From Schinkia azotoformans LMG 9581 (GTDB taxonomy: Bacteria > Bacillota > Bacilli > Bacillales > Bacillaceae_J), in the NCBI RefSeq assembly GCF_000307855.1, contig NZ_AJLR01000045.1:62001-126000 (forward strand): 64,000 nucleotides of DNA, read 5' to 3'. Of this stretch, positions 43,989 through 52,815 are shown piece after piece. The position numbers were made by a program, and so were the translations under genes. The stretch's first letter is position 1, and every line of letters starts with the position of its first letter. The notes beneath the pieces were generated by a model that saw nothing but the letters and a program-made list of their open reading frames with translations, searched no databases and was not told the origin of the DNA.

Positions 43989-44636
43989 GGGGACGCTACG
44001 GATTCGACAGGGGTAGTTCGAGCTTGAGTTGCGAGTCGAGGGGATCGGCCTCGTTAAAACGTCAAAGCCTATAACTGGCAAAACAAACAATAACTTCGCT
44101 TTAGCAGCTTAATAACTGTCTAATGCGGTTCCTCCCTCCATCGCCCATGTGGTAGGGTCAGGGACTCACTCTTAGTGGGCTACGCCGGAGTTCGCCGTCT
44201 GAGGACGAAGGAAGAGAACAACCAGACTAGCTGCTGAGAAGCCTGTCGATAGGCTGAACAGTTTGCGAAGCGCCAATATATCGACTACACTCGTAGAAGC
44301 TTAAGTCACGATGCTTTTGGACGTGGGTTCGATTAGTAATTAGTCGCCTTATGTGGTAACACATAAGTGAAAATTCGGCTTGATCGGGGAAATCTAAGTT
44401 GCCAAAAGGCAATAAGGCAATCCCGAGCAGTATGTGGAGCAATCCAACAGCTGTGTATCGACTTATAGGCTGCCAATTTCATTGGTAGTACTAGGATGTG
44501 AAACCCTGCCTGAGGACAGTTCAGGTAAATCTAAGTTTCGCATAATACGCCGAGGGGCCTGAGTAAAATTTCAGGTTCAAGATATAGTCAGTGCCATGAC
44601 GAAAGCATGGAAAAGCACGTCCCACCGTCTCCACCA
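43989..44636 (+). ncRNA. ssrA: Transfer-messenger RNA, interrupted by an intron
   Basis: The 5' end GGGGACG pairs with CGTCTCC before ACCA at the 3' end. The D-arm-like GGATTCGACAGGG and the tag reading frame are intact. The tag frame GGC-AAA-ACA... (44077-44109, then TAATAA) encodes G-K-T-N-N-N-F-A-L-A-A, shorter than in B. subtilis. The T-arm is split: GTGGG-TTCGAT ends exon 1 and T-CCCAC starts exon 2, with 286 nt in between. Joining gives a normal 7-nt T-loop TTCGATT and a mature RNA of 362 nt, the expected size. CCA is encoded. Without splicing the T-arm could not form. Confidence 0.95.
44334..44619 (+). mobile_element. Group I intron in the tmRNA T-loop
   Basis: Exon 1 ends in U and pairs as CGAU with GUCG (44343-44346), giving the U-G wobble of a P1 helix. 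The intron ends in G (44619, omega-G). Near the 3' end AAGATATAGTC (44579-44589) matches the conserved S segment, and GAC-T-TATA (44460-44467) can pair with it as P7. A P9 helix, GTGCCATG...CATGG...GCAC, precedes the 3' splice site. There is no reading frame for a homing endonuclease. I recall that introns at this T-loop position have been reported in a few tmRNA genes. Confidence 0.88.
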
Positions 44637-44673
44637 AATACATACCTTTGGTGGTTAAACATATTACTGTGAC

Positions 44674-44720
44674 ATAAAGCATAAAATTTCCGTTTGGAAA
44701 CTTTATGCTTTATTTTTTTA
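44674..44720 (+). terminator. Terminator of ssrA
   Basis: ATAAAGCATAAAATTTCC pairs with GGAAACTTTATGCTTTAT, followed by TTTTTT. A second exact partner of the 5' arm (GGAAATTTTATGCTT, 44721-44735) follows directly, so two alternative hairpins are possible. Confidence 0.88.
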
Positions 44721-44869
44721 GGAAATTTTATGCTTGATTTCTAGAAAAATAAAAATAAGCCTAAAGCTGTGTTCAAAAGAACAGCAAAACTATATTTTTT
44801 TTGATAGTAAACTAATAAAAATAGGCAAAATAAAAAAGGCTTTATAAACTGATACCACTATCATTTATA

Positions 44870-45003
44870 ATGAACTGGCCAAATGCAATGATTCGAGAAT
44901 ATATTGCCATCATTGTGATGCAACGTAAACGTCATACCGTTGTAGGGGGGCCATTTTAGGAGTTTCTATCCTTTTAACCCTTTTATTAGTTCTATTTAAT
45001 TAA
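44870..45003 (+). pseudogene. Small membrane-protein frame broken at a G6 run
   Basis: ATG opens M-N-W-P-N-A-M-I-R-E-Y-I-A-I-I-V-M-Q-R-K-R-H and stops after 29 codons. One base of slippage at GGGGGG would continue into I-L-G-V-S-I-L-L-T-L-L-L-V-L-F-N and a stop, making a ~45-residue protein with one membrane helix. No ribosome site is visible before the ATG. It could be a decayed gene, a sequencing error or chance. Confidence 0.3.
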
Positions 45004-45010
45004 CCAATAC

Positions 45011-45042
45011 AAAAAGCCATTCATCTTTTGTGAATGGCTTTT
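45011..45042. terminator. Bidirectional terminator behind the sensor kinase gene
   Basis: AAAAAGCCATTCA pairs with TGAATGGCTTTT around a short loop; U-runs form on both strands. It ends the reverse-strand kinase transcript. Confidence 0.88.
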
Positions 45043-45080
45043 CCCATATGAGTTAGTTAAGTATAAAGAAGCACCCTCGT

Positions 45081-46487
45081 TCAAATTTGAATGTCAATCG
45101 TTGTTCCATAGCCAACCTCACTATGAATGAGAATTCTTCCATCGTGGACTTTAATAATGTCATTGGCTATGGCCATGCCCAGTCCGGATCCTCTATGTGC
45201 TGCTCCAGTGTTGGTTCCACGATAGTAACGGTCAAAAATCCGGTCAAGTTCTTCCTTCTTTATTCCCTTTCCATTATCTTTTATCATAATATTTGTATAT
45301 TCGTCCTTTTCAACGCTCACGATGATTTTCACATTATGCTCATTATGGACGATGGCATTATAAATTAAATTGTTGATTGCTCTGCGAAAAAGAATTTCAT
45401 CTATTTCTACCATTATGGTCTCTTGATTTACATGGAACTGGATATCGCGGTCTGCATATTTCGGATCATTCAATAGATCAATCACTATCTTGCGCAAAAA
45501 AGCAACAATGTTTACTGCTTTTTTATTTAACGATAGTTCTTTATTCTTTAATCTGGTTGTTAAATTTAAATCTTCCATTACTTCCTTGATATAAAGTGAC
45601 TTCACTTCGATAATTCCTGCGTATTCCCTCATTTCGTCCAAGGTAAAGTCGTAATCCGGATCCTTGATCATTTCCGCATAGCCCTGAATCGAGGATAGCG
45701 GGGTTTTAATATCGTGGGAAATGTTAGCAATCCATTCCTCCCTCATCGCGTCCAGCTTTTTTCTTTCTCTTTCACCGACTTTTAATTGGTCAGATAAATG
45801 ATTTAAATGATCGAATACATTTTTATATAAACCTCTTGATTCAGTATGATGTTCGAATTCATGATTGGCTAATTTTTTTATGTCTTCAATCAGCTTATTT
45901 AATGGCTGTGTGAGCCTTTTACTAAAAAGGTATCCAATCAATAACGCTATTAAGATATCTATTAGTAAAATAGCCATTCCTATTTTAGTTGCGATCAAAA
46001 TATCTCGATTATTGTAGGAAATAATATATCGATTTAAATCGCGATTTTCAATCCCAATCAAATAGCTCAACTGAAGACCATTTTTTTTCTTTTCTCCAAT
46101 ATAAACAACCGTATTTACACCGACTTCTTTGTACTTATACATTTGAATCATTTCTGATGGCGTGTATTTTTTCTTAATGGTCGCAGGCACTTCAAAGCTG
46201 TAAATCTCTTTTCCATTTTCATCTAAAATTTGGATCCAAGCCTTCTTTTTCACTAACTCTTTTTGTCCTTTTTCGGTAATTGTTACACCATGTTTATTTA
46301 TAATAATTTCTTTTTGGAACCTTCTCGTGAATTGTTCCGGAGATGTTTCCCTTTCCTGAAATAGCGGGCTATCAAAAGTAGATTGTGCTACCAGCAGAGC
46401 TATACCAAGAAAAAGATTCATGAAAATAACTAGAATGACAACCAATACAACAGATAGTAAATATCTTCCCGTCAACTTCCATTTCAT
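45081..46487 (-). CDS. Sensor histidine kinase (extracellular sensor, HAMP)
   Basis: Membrane sensor kinase of 468 residues. Transmembrane helices at about 9-33 and 167-188 enclose a 130-residue extracellular domain. HAMP follows (190-245), then the phospho-acceptor H258 in N-I-S-H-D-I-K-T-P, the N-box N-N-L-I-Y-N-A, G1 D-N-G-K-G-I and G2 G-S-G-L-G-M-A. Its partner regulator ends 2 nt upstream. Kinases next to Bce-type transporters usually lack a large sensor domain (intramembrane-sensing type), so this one is different. The signal is unknown. Confidence 0.93.
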   Translation of the reverse strand: MKWKLTGRYLLSVVLVVILVIFMNLFLGIALLVAQSTFDSPLFQERETSPEQFTRRFQKEIIINKHGVTITEKGQKELVKKKAWIQILDENGKEIYSFEVPATIKKKYTPSEMIQMYKYKEVGVNTVVYIGEKKKNGLQLSYLIGIENRDLNRYIISYNNRDILIATKIGMAILLIDILIALLIGYLFSKRLTQPLNKLIEDIKKLANHEFEHHTESRGLYKNVFDHLNHLSDQLKVGERERKKLDAMREEWIANISHDIKTPLSSIQGYAEMIKDPDYDFTLDEMREYAGIIEVKSLYIKEVMEDLNLTTRLKNKELSLNKKAVNIVAFLRKIVIDLLNDPKYADRDIQFHVNQETIMVEIDEILFRRAINNLIYNAIVHNEHNVKIIVSVEKDEYTNIMIKDNGKGIKKEELDRIFDRYYRGTNTGAAHRGSGLGMAIANDIIKVHDGRILIHSEVGYGTTIDIQI

Positions 46488-46489
46488 AC

Positions 46490-47200
46490 TTATAGGTCCT
46501 CTATGGCCAGCTTATAACCTAACCCTTTAACTGTCATCAAATATTGAGGATGAGAAGGCTGCTCTTCGATTTTTTCCCGCAGTCTGCGGATATGAACCAT
46601 GACCGTGTTATCCATCCCGAAGAATTCCTCACCCCAGACTGTATCGTAAAGCTGTTCCTTACTGATCACCTTATTTTTATTTTGGAGGAAAACCTTTATT
46701 AATCCCAGTTCTTTTGGCTTTAAGTCAATCACTTGTCCGTTCTTTGACAGTTGTGCCTTTTCTTCATTTAATTCAAAGGGACCTGCCTTTATTTTTGTCT
46801 CTTTCTCAGGTTCAGTCTGAAGCATGTAGTCTACTCGGCGCAAATGAGCCTTCACCCGATAGGCGACTTCTTTCGGACTAAATGGCTTCGTAATATAATC
46901 ATCGCCGCCAATGGCAAAACCTACTATTTTATCGCTTTCCTCCGCTTTCGCAGACAAAAATAAGATCGGTATCCTTGATAGATTTCGTATTTGTTTACAG
47001 ACATCATAGCCTTCTCCATCCGGCAGCATAATATCTAACAAGACAAGATCCGGATGAGTGTTTTGGAATTGTATAAACCCATCTTCAGCAGTAGCTGCCG
47101 TGATGACCTGCTCTATTCCTTCCTTTATTAAAACTGTTTTGAGCAGCCGTAAAATATCTTCTTCATCATCAATGATTAGAACCTTTTTATTTATAGACAA
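46490..47200 (-). CDS. OmpR-family response regulator
   Basis: A 236-residue regulator. The receiver domain has acidic D11-D12, phospho-acceptor D56 in L-L-D-I-M-L-P and K in I-T-K-P-F. The C-terminal winged helix has the N-T-V-M-V-H-I-R-R-L-R-E-K-I recognition helix and G-L-G-Y-K-L. It is co-directional and almost contiguous with the kinase. The tandem AACCTTA operators at about 50.4 and 52.8 kb are the most likely targets (inference from spacing and location). Confidence 0.94.
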   Translation of the reverse strand: MSINKKVLIIDDEEDILRLLKTVLIKEGIEQVITAATAEDGFIQFQNTHPDLVLLDIMLPDGEGYDVCKQIRNLSRIPILFLSAKAEESDKIVGFAIGGDDYITKPFSPKEVAYRVKAHLRRVDYMLQTEPEKETKIKAGPFELNEEKAQLSKNGQVIDLKPKELGLIKVFLQNKNKVISKEQLYDTVWGEEFFGMDNTVMVHIRRLREKIEEQPSHPQYLMTVKGLGYKLAIEDL

Positions 47201-47227
47201 GCTTACTACCTCCTTGTTTTCTATATT

Positions 47228-47256
47228 ATTATAGTAAAAAGGAATCCCTTTTTAAA
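47228..47256 (-). promoter_or_regulatory. Promoter of the two-component genes
   Basis: On the reverse strand TTTAAA and TATAAT with a 17-nt spacer. The -35 and spacer overlap the terminator hairpin of the upstream YxeA-like gene. AAGGAGG follows before the regulator start. Confidence 0.55.
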
Positions 47257-47263
47257 AGGATTC
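47236..47263 (-). terminator. Terminator of the ABC-transporter operon
   Basis: On the reverse strand GGGAATCC pairs with GGATTCC around an A/T loop and is followed by TTTTTA. It separates the transporter operon from the two-component genes. Confidence 0.65.
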
Positions 47264-47271
47264 CCACAACA

Positions 47272-47634
47272 TTAGTTTATTAACTTTTCACTTACCTTTT
47301 TAGGAAGCTCATCCTTCTTTACTTCCTGATAGGATGTCACACCTTTATTATCCTTTACAAATAAGAGTAAATAAGCATTTTCCCTAAGCTGTTTTTGAGC
47401 CGTAAATGTCATTGTCTTTTGTCGGCCATTCTCATCAAAAGCCGGCAGCTCATATTCATAGCTTATTATTTTTTCGCCGTTGTTAATTTTATCTTCGATT
47501 ACTTTTCCTTTTCCGTTAATCTGAGTATAATATTCATCGGCTCCTACCCGATTAAAGTTTACCTTTTGAAAAATGACTAGTGCGCCAACAAATATAATGA
47601 CGATGGTTACGCAAGTGATGAGTAGTTTTTTCAT
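47272..47634 (-). CDS. YxeA-like (DUF1093) small exported protein
   Basis: A 120-residue protein with an N-terminal membrane/signal segment (about 4-23) followed by an oligonucleotide-binding-like beta domain with Y-Y-T-Q-I-N and Y-E-Y-x-L-P-A-F motifs. This is the pattern of YxeA/DUF1093 proteins. In B. subtilis yxeA lies in the yxdLM-yxeA operon next to the YxdJK two-component system; the same gene set occurs here. The function is unknown but is linked to peptide-stress transporters. It starts 20 nt after the permease. Confidence 0.82.
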   Translation of the reverse strand: MKKLLITCVTIVIIFVGALVIFQKVNFNRVGADEYYTQINGKGKVIEDKINNGEKIISYEYELPAFDENGRQKTMTFTAQKQLRENAYLLLFVKDNKGVTSYQEVKKDELPKKVSEKLIN

Positions 47635-47654
47635 TTTTATTCCCCATTTCTATT

Positions 47655-49580
47655 CTATTTCATGACAATTTTGTAGTAGGTTCTTACGGTTAAGAAATAA
47701 TAGGCGATGTACATACAAGCATAAACACCAATACAGATGAATACTGGTATGACCAAGTTTGTTTGCAATAAATTTGATAACGCAGTTAAAGCTACGATAG
47801 AGTGAGCAATACCTGCTAGTAATGGCAAGGCAAAGATAAATAAGATTTGCTTCGCAATGGATTTTTTTACTTCATTTTTATTCACACCAATTTTGTGTAA
47901 AATCACATAACGCTCTTTATCTAGGCTAGTTTCCGTCAGCTGTTTAAAGTAAATAATGCTTCCTGTTGCAGCTAGGAATACTAGTCCTAAAAAGCCGCCC
48001 ATAAAAATAAGTAAACCTGATGACTCCATTCCTTGAGAATAATCGGAATAAAAGCTTGAGAAGCCAGCATCCTCTTGTAACATCGATTGAATCTGTTTCG
48101 ATAATATTTTGGTATCCTCTTCATTCGTCAGTTTGTAAACTTCCATGTTTACAAGGTTTGTTTCACTTGCTAGTTTAGAAAACAACTCATCACTCACAAC
48201 AACGGTTATTCCCGCTGTGCGAAGATTGAGGACATTAAATTTCTTCCATTTCGTAAAAGTAATATCCTCACTGAGATCATTCACTTTTAACGAGATAGTA
48301 GATCCTATATACTTTGGTGATAAACCTTCAAAGTAGCCGGTATCTAAGGCAGCTGCCTCGTTACCTTTTAGTGACAGGGAGTCATCCCTTTTTTGCCATT
48401 TCGCTAATTGGTTATAGGTTTTATTGTCGATAATCGTATATTCCACTTCATCCGCCGAATTTTTACTATGAAGATTTGTTATATCAACATTCAACAGCAT
48501 TGTTGGGACGGCCTCGTGATAGATAATCTCATGATCTTTGTCCTGTGAAATTCGTTCATATATCTGATTGGATCCCTTTTTATCCTTTGCAATATACATC
48601 ATGCTGTTAGGATTTGCCATTTCTGCATTATGTCTATTGTTATAGTAGAAACTATAGACCGCTCCAACCGCCGTTAAGGTAGTTGCACTTAGAACAGCAA
48701 TAATCGTTAACGTACGTGCATTTCCCTTTATTCGATAGAGAAGCTGGGATGTACTGATTAAATTGATTCCATTCCAAAAATGACGTTTATTGTTCCGTAA
48801 AAGCTTTAAAAGATAAACCGTTAGTGTATTGAATAACAAATACGTACCTAGGATTACAGTGACTAAGATAACAAGTGGAGTTAGCGTGAAGCCTATTTTT
48901 CTCCATACATCTGACTCCAATAAATTCTGCAGTGCCAGCCAGTAGCCAATTCCAATTAAGAGAACAGAGATGATCGCGACGATGACAGATGCTTTTGGTT
49001 CTTGTTCCCCTTCCTGCTCTGCTTTGAATAACTCAATTAATTTAAAACGGTAAATTAAGCGATATCCGTGAATCGAAGTAATCGCCGTAATCAGAGTGAA
49101 TACGATAATAGTATTTATGATTGCTTGAGGGGATATAACAAAATTTCCAATCGCATCATAGCCCATGACCTTCATCAACATGGTTACAAAAAACTTTGAC
49201 AATATTGAACCAAGGATAATCCCAATTAATAAGGCGATAATCCCCATGATAAAATTTTCATAAAATAACATCCGGCCAATTTGCTTTTTGCGAACACCCA
49301 GCAAAGAATACAGTCCGACTTCTTTTTTGCGTTTCTTTGTAAAAAACGAATTGGAATACCAGATAAACACAGCTACAAAAATCATTAACACAACTGATGC
49401 ACCATTAAAGACAGAACTGATTTTTGTGGATGAATCTGTTGTTTCCTGAATTGTTTGCTCGTATTTTAAAGAAACAAAGGTAAAGTAAATGACAATACTA
49501 AAAATCATCGAACCAATATATAAGCAATAGTTCGTAAAATTCTTCCAAATATTTTTTCTGGCAATGCTGAATAATGTCAT
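47655..49580 (-). CDS. FtsX-like ABC transporter permease (BceB/YxdM type)
   Basis: A 641-residue permease with ten predicted transmembrane helices and a large extracellular loop (about residues 310-530) between helices 7 and 8. This is the layout of Bce-type peptide-detoxification transporters. F-F-T-K-K-R-K-K-E-V-G-L-Y-S-L-L-G is the conserved FtsX segment after helix 2. The start is 1 nt after the ATPase stop. In this family the pair both detects and frees lipid II-cycle targets from antimicrobial peptides. The substrate here is unknown. Confidence 0.9.
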   Translation of the reverse strand: MTLFSIARKNIWKNFTNYCLYIGSMIFSIVIYFTFVSLKYEQTIQETTDSSTKISSVFNGASVVLMIFVAVFIWYSNSFFTKKRKKEVGLYSLLGVRKKQIGRMLFYENFIMGIIALLIGIILGSILSKFFVTMLMKVMGYDAIGNFVISPQAIINTIIVFTLITAITSIHGYRLIYRFKLIELFKAEQEGEQEPKASVIVAIISVLLIGIGYWLALQNLLESDVWRKIGFTLTPLVILVTVILGTYLLFNTLTVYLLKLLRNNKRHFWNGINLISTSQLLYRIKGNARTLTIIAVLSATTLTAVGAVYSFYYNNRHNAEMANPNSMMYIAKDKKGSNQIYERISQDKDHEIIYHEAVPTMLLNVDITNLHSKNSADEVEYTIIDNKTYNQLAKWQKRDDSLSLKGNEAAALDTGYFEGLSPKYIGSTISLKVNDLSEDITFTKWKKFNVLNLRTAGITVVVSDELFSKLASETNLVNMEVYKLTNEEDTKILSKQIQSMLQEDAGFSSFYSDYSQGMESSGLLIFMGGFLGLVFLAATGSIIYFKQLTETSLDKERYVILHKIGVNKNEVKKSIAKQILFIFALPLLAGIAHSIVALTALSNLLQTNLVIPVFICIGVYACMYIAYYFLTVRTYYKIVMK

Positions 49581-50336
49581 TTAGTGTCCACCCCCAAGTG
49601 AAGCAAGGACATCTAATATTTTTTGAAAGAATTCTTGACGGGTTTGCTGCATCTTATGAATTTCGGCGCAGATCCTGCCATCTTTAATAAATAAAATCCG
49701 TTTACAGAAGCTTGCCGCAAAAGCATCATGCGTGACCATCATGATGGTTGATTGATTCTGCTCATTTAATGCTGTTAAGCTTTCTAGTAAGTCAGTAGCA
49801 GATTTTGAATCCAATGCACCTGTCGGCTCGTCTGCCAAAATTAAGCTTGGATTTGTTACCATCGCACGGGAAGCAGCTGTTCTTTGCTTCTGGCCCCCGG
49901 AAATATGATAGGGATATTTATCAAGTATGTCCCGAATTCCAAACGTATCTGCAATTTTCTCGACACGGTTTTCTATTTCCTTCGCAGGCACTTTTGATAA
50001 TGCCAGCGGCAGCAATATGTTTTCCCTTGCTGTTAAGGTATCAAGCAGGTTATAATCTTGAAAAATAAAGCCGAGTTTATTGCGGCGGAAGTCTGATAAT
50101 TGCTCTTCTTTCATTGTGACAATATTTTGCTCGGCAATAATAATTTCTCCCGAAGTTGGCGTATCAATGGTAGATAATATATTGAGTAATGTGGATTTAC
50201 CAGCACCCGAAGGCCCCATGATTCCGATAAATTCACCTTCCTTAATTTCCAAGTCAATATCTTCTAAGGCTTTATATTGATTTCCTTTTGTACCATAAAC
50301 TTTTTGAATATTTTTCGCATGTAAGATTGTTTTCAT
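49581..50336 (-). CDS. ABC transporter ATP-binding protein (BceA/YxdL type)
   Basis: A 251-residue ATPase of the MacB/LolD-like class. Walker A G41-P-S-G-A-G-K-S48, the signature S-G-G-Q-K-Q-R, Walker [13 protein letters not shown] and the H-loop V-T-H-D. AAGGAGG precedes the ATG. It is the first gene of the transporter operon, directly behind the repeat operator described below. Confidence 0.94.
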   Translation of the reverse strand: MKTILHAKNIQKVYGTKGNQYKALEDIDLEIKEGEFIGIMGPSGAGKSTLLNILSTIDTPTSGEIIIAEQNIVTMKEEQLSDFRRNKLGFIFQDYNLLDTLTARENILLPLALSKVPAKEIENRVEKIADTFGIRDILDKYPYHISGGQKQRTAASRAMVTNPSLILADEPTGALDSKSATDLLESLTALNEQNQSTIMMVTHDAFAASFCKRILFIKDGRICAEIHKMQQTRQEFFQKILDVLASLGGGH

Positions 50337-50368
50337 TAAAAAGTCCTCCTTGAATGACTACAAATCAG

Positions 50369-50422
50369 ATTATACTGACTGAACCTTACATCGTTTTAAT
50401 CTAAACCTTACATAAACCTTAA
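50369..50422 (-). promoter_or_regulatory. Promoter with triple AACCTTA operator for the ABC operon
   Basis: Reverse strand: TATAAT -10 (50374-50369). GTAAGGTT ends 7 nt before it, with further repeats 22 and 33 nt further up (plus-strand AACCTTA at 50382, 50404 and 50415). The first repeat sits on the -35 position, as for an activator of the OmpR class. The same array with the same spacing precedes the DUF418 gene. Confidence 0.7.
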
Positions 50423-50464
50423 AAAAGGAAGCAAATCCTGTTTTAAGAATTTGCTTCCTTTTTT
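50421..50464 (-). terminator. Terminator of the VanZ-RDD gene
   Basis: AAAAAAGGAAGCAAAT pairs with ATTTGCTTCCTTTTTT. The stem includes the last codons of the gene and borders the operator of the ABC operon. Confidence 0.85.
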
Positions 50465-51600
50465 CTTGGGACAATCTCTGCAACATGGTCAAAGTAGAAG
50501 GTGCGCTTTCCTTTTTTTAACATAACGAATACGGCATGAATGGATAAAGTCAGCCACATGATGCTAATAAATGTGAAGATAGCCATCGTTACCCACACAT
50601 GGATAACGTAAAAGTGAGATTCCATTTCTAATTTCATGTGATCGAGAATGTTAAATAACGTAGATAAAAGCCAAGGTAAATATAAGGCAACGGTTCTTTT
50701 TAGCAAGGCCTGCCATGAAGGGGCATTTCCCTTCAAATTCGAAAGTTTAAATCGCATTATACTTGTTCCGATTGTTTTTCCACCCCATAGAAGAGGTATG
50801 ACAAAGTACACAACCATAAAGCCCGCTGTTATATACATCATTTCGGCGAATCCACTGGATGTTAGTAGTCCGAATGTGAAAGAAAATGTTAATTTAATGA
50901 AAATATAATCTAAAAGTACAGCAAGTAATTGTGACAACGGCGATACTAGATGGCTCTTCTGCATTTTTTCCGCTTTCACCAATAGTTTTTCCCTAGAAGG
51001 AAATAAAGCCAGTATGACTGGAGCCATAAGGAAACCAAAGAGTGCACCTGTACTATTTAACATTAGATCGTCAACATCAAATAAACGATAGGGGCATTTA
51101 TAAATTCCGTATATTCCCGTAACCTGCGTTACTTCGTAAAAGAGAGACAGGACAAATCCTAAAGCGAATGCCCTTTTCCAATATCGTTTTTCTTTGAAAA
51201 AGTATCTTAAATATACTCCAAAGGGAAGTAATAACAGAAAATTAAATGCCGCCTGCCAAAAGGCACTTTGATTGAATATCTGAATATACGATCTCGGTTG
51301 TGACCAAATAATGGGGGTCTCTTTAAAAATATCTCGAATAAAGGTGAATGGCTTTAATGAATAATAAACGGTATTTGGTGATTGAAAAGCGCAAGTATTT
51401 CTAGTTGACGGAAGCGGCAAAAGAACTAGAAATAGAGCTGATAACATATAGAAAATAAACGAGTAAGCAACAATGGAAGCCCAAAGGCTAAAAAATCCAT
51501 ACTTTCTATAGCTATATACCAACCAAGGGATGACAAGCAGAAAACCCAATACACCAAACATAATGAATGCGACCTTTATTGGTAGGATATATACAGACAT
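50443..51600 (-). CDS. VanZ-RDD fusion membrane protein
   Basis: A 385-residue membrane protein. The N-terminal VanZ-like domain (about 45-200) has several helices with the N-F-L-L-L-L-P-F-G and D-V-D-D-L-M-L-N-S-T-G-A motifs. The C-terminal RDD-like domain (about 220-370) has G-G-K-T-I-G-T-S. VanZ relatives lower teicoplanin or lipoglycopeptide susceptibility; the RDD part is of unknown function. It is placed between the ABC operon and the DUF418 gene, whose promoter shares the AACCTTA operator. A terminator separates it from DUF418, and its own promoter is not obvious. Confidence 0.85.
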   Translation of the reverse strand: MSVYILPIKVAFIMFGVLGFLLVIPWLVYSYRKYGFFSLWASIVAYSFIFYMLSALFLVLLPLPSTRNTCAFQSPNTVYYSLKPFTFIRDIFKETPIIWSQPRSYIQIFNQSAFWQAAFNFLLLLPFGVYLRYFFKEKRYWKRAFALGFVLSLFYEVTQVTGIYGIYKCPYRLFDVDDLMLNSTGALFGFLMAPVILALFPSREKLLVKAEKMQKSHLVSPLSQLLAVLLDYIFIKLTFSFTFGLLTSSGFAEMMYITAGFMVVYFVIPLLWGGKTIGTSIMRFKLSNLKGNAPSWQALLKRTVALYLPWLLSTLFNILDHMKLEMESHFYVIHVWVTMAIFTFISIMWLTLSIHAVFVMLKKGKRTFYFDHVAEIVPRKKEANS

Positions 51601-51639
51601 ACATACACCTCTTTTTGCTCTCTCATAATTTGAATCAAT

Positions 51640-51684
51640 TTAAAAAGCAGACGAAATGCGCTAAATTACGCATCTTGTCTGCCT
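51640..51684 (-). terminator. Terminator of the DUF418 gene
   Basis: Reverse strand: GGCAGACAAGATGCG pairs with CGCATTTCGTCTGC (one mismatch), then TTTTTA. Confidence 0.82.
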
Positions 51685-51722
51685 TATTATTGTTTAATTG
51701 TATACAAGACATTCAATCGTAA

Positions 51723-52772
51723 TTACTTCCTAATGGATGCTCCATTCCTGCCATATGTCATAAATCGCCATACTTTTTCTAATGGCCCCATCTTAAAGAA
51801 TTTAAACCAGATGACGCTATAAATGATTTGAATTGCAAAAATGATGATTGAAATGATGACAATGTTGATCGGCGAAACAACTTCTAAATCCATGATTGAA
51901 ATGATGGCCAGCCCGATAAAGCTCTGTGCCCAATAATTTGTAAACGCCATTTGCCCAACCTGGGCAATCGGCTGCAGAAGTTTGGCGATGCGTTTGTTTT
52001 CTAAGATTACAAATAGACTCGATAAGTACAAATAGGTTGTCGGTATTGTACCTAAAGCAATGATTTCTTGAATATGTTGATTATGACCTTGTGATGCGAA
52101 CCAGATCCAAATAGAAAAACCGATAAACAATGGAAATGTAACAATTTGGAGCAACCTTATTTGAGTGGACAAATCACTTATTTTTCGAATCCAATTCGCT
52201 TTAGCTGCTAAAAATCCAGATAAAAACATGATGAAAATCGTAATGCTATCATTCCCAAGAAAGGTAAAAACCTTTGAGAACATCCCCATATTTGGAGCAA
52301 AGATTACCAATAATAGCGATATGATATGGACCGCAATCAATCCGCCAAGCCACTTGCTAATCGTTGACACCTTTGCCCGATAAAAAGGAATCAGAAGGAA
52401 GCCAATAACGGCATATACTGCTAGAATGGAACCCCAAAAAAACAAAAAATGAATAATACCGATTAACAACAGAGCTAATAAACGTCTGGAAAAACGCCAA
52501 CGTGGCCTATCACCACGGCTTTCAGCACGCGAGGCAAAAATATAAAACCCTGCACCAAATAGAAAAGAAAAAATGGAAAAGAATTTTTTCTCTACAAGAA
52601 TATCGATTAATATGGCAACGATTTCGTTTATACCGTTATAATCTGGAATCACCACGTCATCAGTAAGGATTTTAAAGGCCCCTACATTAATTAACAAGAT
52701 CCCAAACAAGGCAATACCACGGATAATATCTAAGGAAATGATTCTTTCCTTTTGTGTAATGGATGGATTCAT
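51723..52772 (-). CDS. DUF418 membrane protein (YeiB-like)
   Basis: A 349-residue protein with about eight to ten transmembrane helices. It has the N-terminal R-I-I-S-L-D-I-I-R-G-I-A-L-F-G-I-L-L-I-N motif of heparan-alpha-glucosaminide acetyltransferase-like/acyltransferase-3-like proteins and the C-terminal DUF418 region (F-T-N-Y-W-A-Q-S). AAAGGGAG precedes the ATG. Its function is not established; some relatives may acylate envelope components. It is likely under the same regulator as the ABC transporter (shared operator). Confidence 0.85.
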   Translation of the reverse strand: MNPSITQKERIISLDIIRGIALFGILLINVGAFKILTDDVVIPDYNGINEIVAILIDILVEKKFFSIFSFLFGAGFYIFASRAESRGDRPRWRFSRRLLALLLIGIIHFLFFWGSILAVYAVIGFLLIPFYRAKVSTISKWLGGLIAVHIISLLLVIFAPNMGMFSKVFTFLGNDSITIFIMFLSGFLAAKANWIRKISDLSTQIRLLQIVTFPLFIGFSIWIWFASQGHNQHIQEIIALGTIPTTYLYLSSLFVILENKRIAKLLQPIAQVGQMAFTNYWAQSFIGLAIISIMDLEVVSPINIVIISIIIFAIQIIYSVIWFKFFKMGPLEKVWRFMTYGRNGASIRK

Positions 52773-52815
52773 ACTATAATTACTCCCTTTAATAAGTAGT
52801 TTCTATTATAAAATT

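Noticed and set aside
44334-44619. Insertion sequence or retron instead of an intron in ssrA
   Set aside because: No terminal inverted repeats, no target duplication and no protein frame; splice-site and core features fit a group I intron.
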